Assembly (NCBI GenBank): GCA_947069175.1
Contig: CAMTDV010000003.1
Coordinates: 81,135,978-81,199,977, forward strand
Length of the DNA: 64,000 nucleotides
From: Scalesia atractyloides
Taxonomy: Eukaryota; Streptophyta; Magnoliopsida; Asterales; Asteraceae
Direction of reading: 5' to 3'
In this document: in pieces, positions 1 to 11,439 of the stretch
Numbering within the stretch: position 1 is the first letter of the stretch
How the letters are laid out: each line of letters begins with the position of its first letter
Program-made: the position numbers and the translations under genes
The notes under the pieces: generated by a model
What the model was told of the DNA's origin: nothing
Seen by the model: the letters and a program-made list of their open reading frames with translations, nothing else
The model's database searches: none

Positions 1-32
1 GACACTCACCCCAAGAGTTCCCAGGTAAGAGT
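1..32 (-). other. Fragment of family D 5' leader
   Basis: These bases match 5268-5299 and 38881-38912. They are untranslated leader of a family D element and end in AGAGT (28-32), the target-site duplication left by the A insertion that follows. Confidence 0.75.
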
Positions 33-501
33 TGTCACACCCCGACCCGCAGCGGAATAAGAGTCGGGGCATAATTGGGTTATCACCAAAGCTCATGATA
101 ATTACTAATGTGTTTCATATTTATTAAAGTCAAAATTACATTCCCAATAATCCAAACATGTTCATACAAATACAAAGAAAAATAACCAACTAAACAATTC
201 CAAGCTCTAAATCATTTTATTCTTCTAGGCCAATCCTATGTGTTTCTTGCTGCAGCTGGTTCACCTGTATCATGTGTAAAAATGGGGGGTTTTGGGTCAA
301 CATAAGTTGGCGAGTGAACCTTGTTAGATAAACATTTATTATTGATTTTCTTGTTAGTTTATCAATGAAAAATTGTGCAATTATCATAAGTGAGCAAATA
401 TAAATAATCAAACAATAGCAATAACAATCACAAACTATAACATACAATAACATATAATAACATACCAACATCATACAATAAATAACATGAATGAAACTGT
501 G

Positions 502-596
502 CGATCAAGGCTCAATCAAACGGAGCCGATCGTATTGCATGTACTGAAAATGATAAATGTCTGTGCGATCAAGGCTCAATCAAACGGAGCCGATCG
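502..596 (-). repeat. Two copies of the GATC/GGCTC hairpin module in A LTR copy 1
   Basis: Two direct copies (502-532 and 566-596) read CGATC, AA bulge, GGCTC, 9-nt loop, GAGCC, GATCG. That is a 10-bp stem with a two-base bulge, so each is a near-palindromic hairpin. The same module recurs in the other A LTRs, in the internal region of B and in the C LTR, with paired base changes. Confidence 0.8.
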
Positions 597-1174
597 TATG
601 TTGGCACGCCAAGTTCACGCTCATAATGTAATGGGGAACATGCTCAACGCTCATAATGTAATGGGGAGCGGCGGCCTATGAAATTGCATGTACTGAAAAT
701 GATAAATTAAATCTAACAATGACCACACAAACAGTTGAAACAAGATGGATACACATTTGTTCATGATATGATGTATGCACAATGATTTAAATATAATAAT
801 TGTCAAGACACATGATACACCCCAAAAACGTGATTAAAACGGGGAATTTGTAAAGATTCACTCACATTGGGTGCGTTTGGTTGGAGATGATGAGATGCGC
901 ACGAGTTGGAAGGATTGAACAACGAGATTTAACTAACCTAAATAATAATGGAAATTATAGTAAATGAGTGGATTTTATTAATAATTTTAATAAGATTTTT
1001 ACATATATTTTTGTGAGTTTAAGGCTATTTCCTATCTTTAAAAACATTATTTTTAAATATTTTTAATTGATTTTTAAATTAAATTAAATAAATAAAAATA
1101 TAAAATATGTTGACTTTTTGCGACCGTTGACTTTTTGACTTTGACTGTTTGACCGGTTTATTGTGTAATTGCAT

Positions 1175-1583
1175 GCGCTGGGTGAGGCTCGAACCCGAGA
1201 CCTCCCGTTCGCGTGCACGCAGCTCTACCAACTGAGCTACGTGTCTAACCTGAAATAATTATGTTTTTAATTATACTTATATACTAATTCAGTTTATTCA
1301 AAATTCTTTTATTTTCAAAAACATTTTAAATCATCGAACCGGTGTCACCAACAGGTCTCGAACCCGGGACCTGTGCTTTAACGTTACACACAGTCCACCG
1401 CTGGACTGTGTGTCTAACTTGGTTAATATACAAATTTTTATTATACTTAACAACTAACGTAGGTTAACCCGGTTCAGTTAGAAAAGTAAAACGTCTTTAT
1501 TACAGACAGGGTGCGTGTATCAGGGATCGAACTCGCGGCGTGTGCGTATTATTTGCACACAGTCCACCGCTGGACTGTGTGTC
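1175..1583 (-). other. Cluster of three tRNA-like modules, A LTR copy 1
   Basis: Three tRNA-like units lie head to tail on the minus strand: 1175-1245, 1341-1414 and 1509-1583. The first has a good pol III A box (TAGCTCAGTTGG, 1228-1239) and B box (GGGTTCGAGCC, 1186-1196) at tRNA-like spacing. The second and third keep the B-box region. Their D-arm position is replaced by a long hairpin, 12 bp perfect at 1386-1413 with loop CCGC. Acceptor stems do not pair, so these are not functional tRNA genes. Each module begins GACAC on its own strand. Confidence 0.75.
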
Positions 1584-2435
1584 TAACCCGTTTAAAATAC
1601 CGATTTTAATTATCCTTATAATGTTAGCACAGTTCATCTTCTCCGTTAATTTTTACAGACAGCAAATTACCCATCTGTTTCTTGTTTTAAAACGATTAAC
1701 ACATTCATAAGACTAAGATGAAATGACAAAGACGGTGTTGGAAACAAACATACCGGAGGAATAATTTAACTCAGAATTCCGGCAAGGCGTCGGCTCCGTT
1801 TTTATGAACTTCAACTGAGCAAGCAAATTAACCGTTTTGATTAGCTAATCGTGGAATTGAAGTGCTAAACAAACGTTAACAGAGTGTTTGAATGTCCATA
1901 CCGTTTCACAGTGGAAGATAAGAACTTTCAGAGGTTTTCCGGCGAACAGGAATTATCCGATAACGGCGTCTGAATTTGATTTCAATTGAAAGGTTTGAGT
2001 TGGCAATAGCTTAACAATTGATAGACCACGAAGAAATTGAAAGACTTACTGTTTTGATGGAGGATACGGTTTTTCCGGCGACTTGCAGAAATTTTCCGGC
2101 GAGTATAATAAACTTTTCTGATGAACTGAATGTATGACGAAAGTGAAATGGCAGGTTTGTAGAATGTTTCTGAGTCGCGAAAGAGGTATTTGATTGAAGT
2201 AATTCAGATATTGAATATCTTCGGTTATAAAACCGATCATCATCAGAATTTAAGTTAATTCAAGTCTGAATTGATTAGAATCGTCGGTGCATCGGTTATA
2301 AACCAGAATTCGCGCTTATTCAAACGTTTTAGACGATTGAATAGCCGATTACGGTTTTCAGTTTTTGGCGCAACCGGTTGATCTATGATTGACTATAAAA
2401 CTCATTTGTTTCCTAGAGTTGACAGAAAACAACAA

Positions 2436-2526
2436 GTGGCGGAGTGGTTATGCGTGTGTGTGTTAAGTCTTTGAGTTCTCTTCCGGCTGACCCGGGTTCG
2501 AGTCCCGGCAGCCTCATTTCCTTTTT
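2436..2526 (+). other. Plus-strand tRNA-like module with T-run, A LTR copy 1
   Basis: The A box TGGCGGAGTGG lies near 2438-2448. The T arm is perfect, CCGGG-TTCGAGT-CCCGG (about 2492-2508), and contains a B box. A T5 run at 2522-2526 could terminate pol III. The long spacing between the boxes resembles a Ser/Leu-type tRNA with a long variable arm. It faces the cluster at 1175-1583. No paired acceptor stem is visible. Confidence 0.7.
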
Positions 2527-2699
2527 AATTATTTTACTTATACTTTTTATCAATTATAACATTTATAGTTTAGTTTTTTTATTAATTATGTATCATTAAA
2601 AATCAAAATAAACATAAATACGCAACAAAATATTTATAACTTGATATTCGATTACAACCGGAGCGGGTTTGGTAAAACCCGTTTTTGACAAATGTTACA

Positions 2700-2715
2700 G
2701 TATCCCCTACTTTTA
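2700..2715 (-). other. Polypurine tract, partial A element
   Basis: On the minus strand this reads AAAAGTAGGGGATAC directly against the LTR start TGTAACA. It is the plus-strand primer site expected just inside a 3' LTR. Confidence 0.85.
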
Positions 2716-2733
2716 GGAATTTCGTCCCGAAAT

Positions 2734-4237
2734 TTAAGTAGTAGTAGTAGTAGGAAAAAGATGCGGGTATTTTTCACGCATTGAGTCTTCACGTTCCCAA
2801 GTAAACTCAGGTCCCCGTTTCGACTCCCAGCGTACCCTAACAATTGGAATGCGACTCCGTCGTAGACGTTTTTCTCTGAAGCCCATGATCTCTACCGGTC
2901 TTTCAATGAAATGCATAGATTCATCAATCTGAATATCTTCCAGAGGAATGTGGAGATTTTCATCAGCGAGGCACTTCTTCAAGTTTGATACGTGGAATGT
3001 GGGATGAATCCTGTTGAGTTCTTCTGGTAGATCAAGCTTGTATGCTACAGGTCCTACTCTTTCAAGTATCTTGAAAGGTCCTACGTAGCGTGGTGCTAGC
3101 TTGCCTTTTTGACCAAAACGAACTACTCCCTTCCACGGTGATACTTTTAAAAGTACATGATCACCAATGTTAAACTCTAAAGGCTTCCGTCGTTTATCTG
3201 CATAACTCTTTTGACGACTTTGAGCCGCTAGAAGATTGTTTCGAATTCGATGGATCTTGTCTATGGTTTCTTGAATCAATTCCGGACCAGTGATTTGAGC
3301 TTCCCCAATTTCGTGCCAACATACTGGAGATCGGCACTTACGACCATATAAGGCTTCAAAAGGTGCCATGCCGATGCTTGAATGATAGCTGTTGTTGTAC
3401 GAAAATTCAACTAATGGTAGATGAGCGTCCCAATTTCCCTTGAAGTCTATGACACATGCTCGAAGCATATCTTCAAGAATTTGAATGGTGCGTTCAGATT
3501 GTCCATCAGTTTGAGGATGATAGGCGGTACTGAGATCTAATCGCGTACCCAAAGCGGCTTGTACTGCTTGCCATGTTCGTGAAGTGAAACGACCATCACG
3601 ATCAGAAATAATGCTTAACGGTACACTATGTCGGCTTACGATTTTGCTGATATAAACACGAGCTAGCTTTTCGTTCTTGAAATCTTCACGGATAGGAATA
3701 AAGTGAGCTGATTTTGTAAGTCGGTCAATGATTACCCATATAGTGTCATACCCACCAGAAGTGCGAGGTAACCCGGTAATGAAGTCCATGGTTATGTTTT
3801 CCCACTTCCATACAGGTATTTCGGGTTGGACCAGAAGTCCTGAGGGTCTTTGGTGTTCAGCTTTCACCTTGGAACATGTAAGGCACTTAGAAACAAAAAC
3901 AGCAATATCCTTTTTCATTCCAGGCCACCAATAGGTGTATCGAAGGTCTTGATACATCTTATCGGCTCCTGGGTGTATAGAGTATCATGTTTTGTGAGCC
4001 TCATTCATAAGAATTTCACGAAGATTGTTGTGGTCAGGAATCCATATACGATCTAGATAGTACAGAATACCGTCAGATTTAGTTTCAATTTTAAGTTCAG
4101 CTCCACAGGACAGCTCCTTTCGTACATCATCTTCCGTTACTGAAACATGTTGGGCTTCTCGAATTTGATCTTTAATGTCAGTTATGATTTGCGAACATAG
4201 AAGACGAATGGAGTTCGCATAACCCTTTCGACTGAGT
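2734..4237 (-). pseudogene. Ty3/gypsy pol 3' part (RNase H end, integrase), partial A element
   Basis: The reading frame of 407 codons (2734-3957) encodes a chromovirus integrase. It has the zinc-binding CLTC region, the catalytic core (MDFITG, SDRDGRF, and the Glu of GQSERT), a GPF motif, and a C-terminal VRWESKRGPEFTWE segment like a degenerate chromodomain. Upstream, 3985-4237 gives the end of RNase H and the linker, separated from the integrase by an in-frame TGA after AHKT. The same stop occurs in the copy near 9250, so it predates the duplication. The sequence stops at an N gap, so the 5' half of pol and gag are not present here. It cannot make an active polyprotein. Confidence 0.9.
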
Positions 4238-4337
4238 NNNNNNNNNNNNNNNNNNNNNNNNNNNNNNNNNNNNNNNNNNNNNNNNNNNNNNNNNNNNNNN
4301 NNNNNNNNNNNNNNNNNNNNNNNNNNNNNNNNNNNNN
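4238..4337. other. Assembly gap of 100 N
   Basis: There are exactly 100 N. Left flank matches 9503 in the complete A element and right flank matches 37950 in D pol. The gap therefore joins two different elements, and 100 is most likely a placeholder length. Confidence 0.98.
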
Positions 4338-5211
4338 TGATTGTGAGTTTGTTGAGCTCACCATAATCGATACACATACGGAAGGATCCATCTCTTTTTT
4401 CATGAATAGGACAGGAGTGCCCCAAGGTGAAAAGCTCGGATGAATGAATCCCTTGTCTGAAAGTTCTTGGAGTTGCTTTGACAACTCTTGCATTTCAGAC
4501 GGTGCAAGACGGTAAAGAGATTTGGCAATTGGGTTGGCACCAGGTACAAGGTCAATACGAAACCCAACCTGGCGAATTGGGGGTAAACCAGGTAGCTCTT
4601 CAGGAAACACCTCAGGATATTCCCGAACAACGGGGATGTCCAGAACAGTTTTGTCCTTGCCTTTTTCCTCTATGATATGTTCCAAGAAGGCTACATAATT
4701 CTTTCGTAGGTATTTTTGGGCCTGGGTACAGGACATGAGTTTTAGGCTACTAGAGGGTTTCTTTCCGTGAATTTCTAAGGTTCCGCCAGACGAAAGAGGT
4801 ATACGAACAACCTTGCCGAAACAGATCACCTCAGCATGGTGTTTGGTTAACCAATCCATTCCTATGATGATGTCAAAACTCCCGAGTTGCATTGGTGTGA
4901 GGTCAATGGGAAAAAAGGTAGTTATCCAAGTTCAATTGGCAATTACGAAGACATAGTTGAGCACAAGGGGTTCACCACTAGCGATAATGACTTCGTTATC
5001 AACACGGGCCTCGTTGGCATTTATGTTGAATGCGCGTCCACGGCTAGATTTGCATTCGCGTTCACCAATTTTGGCAGTTGTTTCTAAAGTGACCCATCTC
5101 GCCACAATTGTAGCAAGTACCAGGTGGGAACGGAGGTCTAGGAGGGTTGGCTTAGGGTTGAATAGGGTTCTGATCGACTTGTTTTGGGGCCAAACGACAT
5201 ACGGTGACTAA
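4338..5211 (-). pseudogene. Family D gag-pol remnant (zinc knuckle, protease, RT start), copy 1
   Basis: Reading right to left: a gag zinc knuckle of CxNCGxxGHFRxxC type near 5080-5130, a shortened protease region, then protease end (GSFDIIIGMDWL) and the start of reverse transcriptase (PYRLAPSEMQEL-like, then the DGSFRMCIDY region). It matches 37950-38752 almost base for base. The catalytic DTGA segment of protease is missing and the frame shifts near 4890. The gag part upstream of the zinc knuckle is deleted straight into the leader. It is a dead fragment. Confidence 0.85.
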
Positions 5212-5299
5212 TCAAAGTAAATGGGTCTTTATAATGTATCGTGAAGACATGCTTTAGCCTATAAGTGGACACTCACCCCAAGAGTTCCCAGGTAAGAGT
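5212..5299 (-). other. Family D leader fragment ending in AGAGT duplication
   Basis: Untranslated leader of D, matching 38825-38912. Bases 5295-5299 (AGAGT) are the left target-site duplication of the complete A element; the right copy is at 16129-16133. Confidence 0.8.
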
Positions 5300-6441
5300 T
5301 GTCACACCCGGACCCGCAGCGGAATAAGAGTCGGGGCATAATTGGGTTATCACCAAAGCTCATGATAATTACTAATGTGTTTCATATTTATTAAAGTCAA
5401 AATTACATTCCCAATAATCCAAACATGTTCATACAAATACAAAGAAAAATAACCAACTAAACAATTCCAAGCTCTAAATCATTTTATTCTTCTAGGCCAA
5501 TCCTATGTGTTTCTTGCTGCAGCTGGTTCACCTGTATCATGTGTAAAAATGGGGGGTTTTGGGTCAACATAAGTTGGCGAGTGAACCTTGTTAGATAAAC
5601 ATTTATTATTGATTTTCTTGTTAGTTTATCAATGAAAAATTGTGCAATAATCATAAGTGAGCAAATATAAATAATCAAACAATAGCAATAACAATCACAA
5701 ACTATAACATACAATAACATATAATAACATACCAACATCATACAATAAATAACATGAATGAAACTGTGCGATCAAGGCTCAATCAAACGGAGCCGATCGT
5801 ATTGCATGTACTGAAAATGATAAATGTCTGTGCGATCAAGGCTCAATCAAACGGAGCCGATCGTATGCTGGCACGCCAAGTTCACGCTCATAATGTAATG
5901 GGGAACATGCTCAACACTCATAATGTAATGGGGAGCGGCGGCCTATGAAATTGCATGTACTGAAAATGATAAATTAAATCTAACAATGACCACACAAACA
6001 GTTGAAACAAGATGGATACACATTTGTTCATGATATGATGTATGCACAATGTTTTAAATATAATAATTGTCAAGACACATGATACACCCCAAAAACGTGA
6101 TTAAAACGGGGAATTTGTAAAGATTCACTCACATTGGGTGCGTTTGGTTGGAGATGATGAGATGCGCACGAGTTGGAAGGATTGAACAACGAGATTTAAC
6201 TAACCTAAATAATAATGGAAATTATAGTAAATGAGTGGATTTTATTAATAATTTTAATAAGATTTTTAGATATATTTTTGTGAGTTTAACGCTATTTCCT
6301 ATCTTTAAAAACATTATTTTTAAATATTTTTAATTGATTTTTAAATTAAATTAAATAAATAAAAATATAAAATATGTTGACTTTTTGCGACCGTTGACTT
6401 TTTGACTTTGACTGTTTGACCGGTTTATTGTGTAATTGCAT

Positions 6442-6850
6442 GCGCTGGGTGAGGCTCGAACCCGAGACCTCCCGTTCGCGTGCACGCAGCTCTACCAACT
6501 GAGCTACGTGTCTAACCTGAAATAATTATATTTTTAATTATACTTATATACTAATTCAGTTTATTCAAAATTCTTTTATTTTCAAAAACATTTTAAATCA
6601 TCGAACCGGTGTCACCAACAGGTCTCGAACCCGGGACCTGTGCTTTAACGTTACACACAGTCCACCGCTGGACTGTGTGTCTAACTTGGTTAATATACAA
6701 ATTTTTATTATACTTAACAACTAACGTAGGTTAACCCGGTTCAGTAAGAAAAGTAAAACGTCTTTATTATAGAGAGGGTGCGTGTATCAGGGATCGAACT
6801 CGCGGCGTGTGCGTATTATTTGCACACAGTCCACCGCTGGACTGTGTGTC
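6442..6850 (-). other. Cluster of three tRNA-like modules, 3' LTR of A
   Basis: Same modules as at 1175-1583, here at 6442-6512, 6608-6681 and 6776-6850. The A box and B boxes are unchanged, and the 12-bp D-arm hairpin is intact. Confidence 0.75.
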
Positions 6851-7701
6851 TAACCCGTTTAAAATACCGATTTTAATTATCCTTATAATGTTAGCACAGT
6901 TCATCTTCTCCGTTAATTTTTACAGACAGCAAATTACCCATCTGTTTCTTGTTTTAAAACGATTAACACATTCATAAGACTAAGATGAAATGACAAAGAC
7001 GGTGTTGGAAACAAACATACTGGAGGAATAATTTAACTCAGAATTCCGGCAAGGCGTCGGCTCCGTTTTTATGAACTTCAACTGAGCAAGCAAATTAACC
7101 GTTTTGATTAGCTAATCGTGGAATTGAAGTGCTAAACAAACGTTAACAGAGTGTTTGAATGTCCATACCGTTTCACAGTGGAAGATAAGAACTTTCAGAG
7201 GTTTTCCGGCGAACAGGAATTATCCGATAACGGCGTCTGAATTTGATTTCAATTGAAAGGTTTGAGTTGGCAATAGCTTAACAATTGATAGACCACGAAG
7301 AAATTGAAAGACTTACTGTTTTGATGGAGGATACGGTTTTCCGGCGACTTGCAGAAATTTTCCGGCGAGTATAATAAACTTTTCTGATGAACTGAATGTA
7401 TGACGAAAGTGAAATGGCAGGTTTGTAGAATGTTTCTGAGTCGCGAAAGAGGTCTTTGATTGAAGTAATTCAGATATTGAATATCTTCGGTTATAAAACC
7501 GATCATCATCATAATTTAAGTTAATTCAAGTCTGAATTGATTAGAATCGTCGGTGCATCGGTTATAAACCAGAATTCGCGCTTATTCAAACGTTTTAGAC
7601 GATTGAATAGCCGATTACGGTTTTCAGTTTTTGGCGCAACCGGTTGATCTATGATTGACTATAAAACTCATTTGTTTCCTAGAGTTGACAGAAAACAACA
7701 A

Positions 7702-7792
7702 GTGGCGGAGTGGTTATGCGTGTGTGTGTTAAGTCTTTGAGTTCTCTTCCGGCTGACCCGGGTTCGAGTCCCGGCAGCCTCATTTCCTTTTT
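7702..7792 (+). other. Plus-strand tRNA-like module with T-run, 3' LTR of A
   Basis: Copy of the module at 2436-2526. A box, perfect T arm, and T5 run (7788-7792) are intact. Confidence 0.7.
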
Positions 7793-7965
7793 AATTATTT
7801 TATTTATACTTTTTATCAATTATAACATTTATAGTTTAGTTTGTTTATTAATTATGTATCATTAAAAATCAAAATAAACATAAATACGCAACAAAATATT
7901 TATAACTTGATATTCGATTACAACCGGAGCGGGTTTGGTAAAACCCGTTTTTGACAAATGTTACA

Positions 7966-7981
7966 GTATCCCCTACTTTTA
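7966..7981 (-). other. Polypurine tract of complete A element
   Basis: Minus strand AAAAGTAGGGGATAC abutting the 3' LTR. Identical to 2700-2715. Confidence 0.88.
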
Positions 7982-7999
7982 GGAATTTCGTCCCGAAAT

Positions 8000-10018
8000 T
8001 TAAGTAGTAGTAGTAGTAGGAAAAAGATGCGGGTATTTTTCACGCATTGAGTCTTCACGTTCCCAAGTAAACTCAGGTCCCCGTTTCGACTCCCAGCGTA
8101 CCCTAACAATTGGAATGCGACTCCGTCGTAGACGTTTTTCTTTGAAGCCCATGATCTCTACCGGTCTTTCAATGAAATGCATAGATTCATCAATCTGAAT
8201 ATCTTCCAGAGGAATGTGGAGATTTTCATCAGCGAGGCACTTCTTCAAGTTTGATACGTGGAATGTGGGATGAATCCTGTTGAGTTCTTCTGGTAGATCA
8301 AGCTTGTATGCTACAGGTCCTACTCTTTCAAGTATCTTGAAAGGTCCTACGTAGCGTGGTGCTAGCTTGCCTTTTTGACCAAAACGAACTACTCCCTTCC
8401 ACGGTGATACTTTTAAAAGTACATGATCACCAATGTTAAACTCTAAAGGCTTCCGTCGTTTATCTGCATAACTCTTTTGACGACTTTGAGCCGCTAGAAG
8501 ATTGTTTCGAATTTGATGGATCTTGTCTGTGGTTTCTTGAATCAATTCCGGACCAGTGATTTGAGCTTCCCCAATTTCGTGCCAACATACTGGAGATCGG
8601 CACTTACGACCATATAAGGCTTCAAAAGGTGCCATGCCGATGCTTGAATGATAGCTGTTGTTGTACGAAAATTCAACTAATGGTAGATGAGCGTCCCAAT
8701 TTCCCTTGAAGTCTATGACACATGCTCGAAGCATATCTTCAAGAATTTGAATGGTGCGTTCAGATTGTCCATCAGTTTGAGGATGATAGGCGGTACTGAG
8801 ATCTAATCGCGTACCCAAAGCGGCTTGTACTGCTTGCCATGTTCGTGAAGTGAAACGACCATCACGATCAGAAATAATGCTTAACGGTACACTATGTCGG
8901 CTTACGATTTCGCTGATATAAACACGAGCTAGCTTTTCGTTCTTGAAATCTTCACGGATAGGAATAAAGTGAGCTGATTTTGTAAGTCGGTCAATGATTA
9001 CCCATATAGTGTCATACCCACCAGAAGTGCGAGGTAACCCGGTAATGAAGTCCATGGTTATGTTTTCCCACTTCCATACAGGTATTTCGGGTTGGACCTG
9101 AAGTCCTGAGGGTCTTTGGTGTTCAGCTTTCACCTTGGAACATGTAAGGCACTTAGAAACAAAAACAGCAATATCCTTTTTCATTCCAGGCCACCAATAG
9201 GTGTATCGAAGATCTTGATACATCTTATCGGCTCCTGGGTGTATAGAGTATCATGTTTTGTGAGCCTCATTCATAAGAATTTCACGAAGATTGTTGTGGT
9301 CAGGAATCCATATACGATCTAGATAGTACAGAATACCGTCAGATTTAGTTTCAATTTTAAGTTCAGCTCCACAGGACAGCTCCTTTCGTACATCATCTTC
9401 CGTTACTGAAACATGTTGGGCTTCTCGAATTTGATCTTTAATGTCAGTTATGATTTGCGAACATAGAAGACGAATGGAGTTCGCATAACCCTTTCGACTG
9501 AGTGCATCAGCCACCACATTTGCTTTGCCAGGGTGGTATCGAATTTCACAGTCGTAGTCATTTAAAAGTTCGACCCATCTTCGTTGCCTCATGTTCAACT
9601 CCTTTTGATTGAAGATATGTTGAAGGCTCTTGTGGTCAGTATATATTTCACACTTAGTACCATAGAGATAATGTCTCCATATCTTAAGAGCGAACACAAC
9701 GGCTCCAAGTTCCAGGTCATGGGTGGTGTAGTTCTTCTCATGAGTCTTGAGTTGTCTCGAAGCATAAGCTATAACCTTTCCTCTTTGCATTAGGACACAG
9801 CCTAAACCTTACCCTGACGCGTCGCAATAAACCACGAAATCATCACAACCTTCACGCAGTGTGAGGATTGGTGCATCACAGAGTTTTTGTTTAAGGGTTT
9901 GGAAGGCTTCTTCTTGCTTGGGTCCCCATATGAAAGGTTTTCCCTTATGAGTTAAAGCCGTGAGTGGTACAACAATGCGTGAGAAGTTTGAAATGAAACG
10001 ACGATAATAACCAGCCAA
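8000..10018 (-). pseudogene. Ty3/gypsy pol: RNase H and integrase with two nonsense codons (A element)
   Basis: Three in-order segments. 9809-10018 holds the RT connection/RNase H start (AGYYRRFISNF, VYCDAS) and ends in TAA. 9251-9790 holds RNase H (ASRQLKTHEKNY, YTDHKSLQHIF, VVADALSRK) and ends in TGA after AHKT; a CGA-to-TGA transition would explain this stop. 8000-9223 holds integrase with HHCC-type finger (CLTCSKVKAEH), core motifs MDFITG, SDRDGRF, GQSERT, a GPF motif, and the chromodomain-like tail ending in a short Thr run. Both stops lie in conserved blocks, so they are inactivating. Neighbouring RT is frameshifted relative to this segment. Confidence 0.92.
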
Positions 10019-10032
10019 ACCAAGAAAAGATC

Positions 10033-11439
10033 TTACTTCAGTTGGTGTACGTGGCGCTTGCCATTCTTGTACCGCTTTGATCTTTGAGGGGTCGACATTT
10101 TGTCATTGACTACATGCCCAAGGAATTGTACCTCTTTTAACCAGAATTCGCATTTGGAAAATTTGGCGTAAAGCTTTTCATTTTCTAGAAGTGTAAGGAT
10201 GAGTCGAAGATGGCGCTCATGATCAGACTTAGACTTTGAATAAATGAGAATGTCGTCGATGAAGACTATAACAAATCGATCAAGATAAGGTTTGCAGACT
10301 CTATTCATTAGGTCCATGAAGACTGCTGGAGCGTTGGTTAAACCAAATGGCATGACCATGAATTCATAACGAGTTCGGAATGCAGTCTTTGGGACGTCTT
10401 CTTCATGTACTCTAAGTTGATGATAACCAGACCGAAGGTCGATTTTTGAAAAGCAGTTGGCACCTTGAAGTTGGTCAAGAAGATCATCAATGCGAGGTAA
10501 TGGATAGCGATTCTTGATTGTTAATTTGTTGAGTTCTCTGTAGTCGATGCACATGCGAAACGATCCATCTTTCTTCTTTACAAAAAGGACAGGTGCACCC
10601 CAAGGCGAGGAGCTAGGACGTATGAATCCCTTGTCAGTCAACTCTTGCAATTGACTGGCTAGCTCTTGCATTTCAGAGGGGGCTAACCTATAAGGATACT
10701 TTGCAACTGGTGTAGCACTAGGTACGAGATCGATGCGAAATTCAACTTCTCTTACTGGAGGAAGTCCTGAAATGTCGTCAGGAAAAACTTGCGGGAAATC
10801 TTTTACTACTGGGATGTCTTCAAGTTTCTTCTCCATGGTTCCCTTTTTGATGATATGAGCTAAAAACGCGACATAATTCTTGCGAAGATATTTTTGAGCT
10901 TGAAGACAGGACATTAAGCTGAGCCCTTTCGACGAGGTTTCTCCAAAGATTCGTAGAGTCTGACCGTTTGAAAGAGGAATGCGTATAAACTTCTCGCGGC
11001 ATACAACTTCAGCCTGATGTTGACTGAGCCAGTCCATACCAATTATGATATCAAAACTTCCCAACTTCATAGGAATAAGGTCAACTGAAAAGTCGTGGTC
11101 GTTTAAGGTGAGTGTACAGTTGCGTATAATAGAGTTCAATGAGACCGGTTTCCCATCAGCAACTTCTACTGTTATGGATTCCATGAGCTTATCACGATTT
11201 TGGTTTAAGATAGGTTCAAACTCTAAGGACACAAAACTTTTATCCGCGCCAGTATCAAACAACATGGATGCATATCTACCATTTATAAGGAACGTACCGT
11301 TAACCACATTGCCGTCAGCTCTAGCCTGATTAGCGTTGATGTTGAAAGCTCTTCCTCTTGCAGGTGGAGGAGCTTGGTTCGCTTGATTCACCGGATGGCT
11401 TGGGCCTGAGCATGAATAATGTTCACCAACCTTGGACAA
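10033..11439 (-). pseudogene. Ty3/gypsy pol: protease and reverse transcriptase (A element)
   Basis: A 468-codon frame. Protease carries the catalytic LFDTGADKSFVS motif, followed by IIGMDWL. Reverse transcriptase then shows KDGSFRMCIDYRELN, FSKIDLRSGYHQL, FGLTNAPAVFMDLMN and the catalytic FIDDILIYSKS box. Two small lesions are visible: a few codons are missing just before the FMVMPFGLTNAP block, and near 10,100 a short deletion after VVND throws the frame out, ending the protein before the RT thumb. The frame at the gag side overlaps the end of gag by about 50 bases in another frame, which here looks like a single-base indel rather than a designed shift because family B reads straight through. 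Confidence 0.92.

Larger units (their letters stand above)
33..2699 (-). repeat. Family A LTR, copy 1 (3' LTR of a partial element)
   Basis: The plus strand begins TGTCACACCCCGACC and ends ATGTTACA, so in the element's own sense the LTR is a canonical TG...CA unit of 2,667 bp. It is followed at once by a polypurine tract and the end of pol, which makes it a 3' LTR. It is nearly identical to 5300-7965, with an offset of 5,267 and scattered single-base differences. Inside are two covarying hairpins (502-532, 566-596), three minus-strand tRNA-like modules, one plus-strand tRNA-like module, and repeated TTCCGGCGA and CGGTTATAA motifs. I see no host gene. Confidence 0.93.
5300..7965 (-). repeat. 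3' LTR of complete A element
   Basis: TGTCACACC...ATGTTACA on the plus strand, 2,666 bp, next to the polypurine tract. It has the same internal architecture as the LTR at 33-2699, to which it is closer than to its own partner at 13465-16128. Diagnostic examples are GATGGATACAC and AATAATGG, shared with copy 1, against GCTGGATACAC and AATAACGG in the 5' LTR. Confidence 0.95.

Noticed and set aside
217..474. 85-residue frame repeated in all A LTRs
   Set aside because: Low-complexity, LTR-embedded, shortened in the copy at 13702-13905, and no domain; best seen as non-coding LTR.
1175..1245. Functional tRNA gene
   Set aside because: A and B boxes look right, but acceptor ends do not pair and the T stem is imperfect; I keep it only as a tRNA-like module.
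2631..2638. TATAAATA on the minus strand as A LTR promoter
   Set aside because: It is only about 60 bp from the LTR start, which would leave almost no U3, and B has no equivalent; may be chance in AT-rich sequence.
2734..3957. Host gene coding a 407-residue nuclear protein
   Set aside because: Integrase core motifs, GPF motif and adjacent PPT/LTR show that it is retrotransposon pol.
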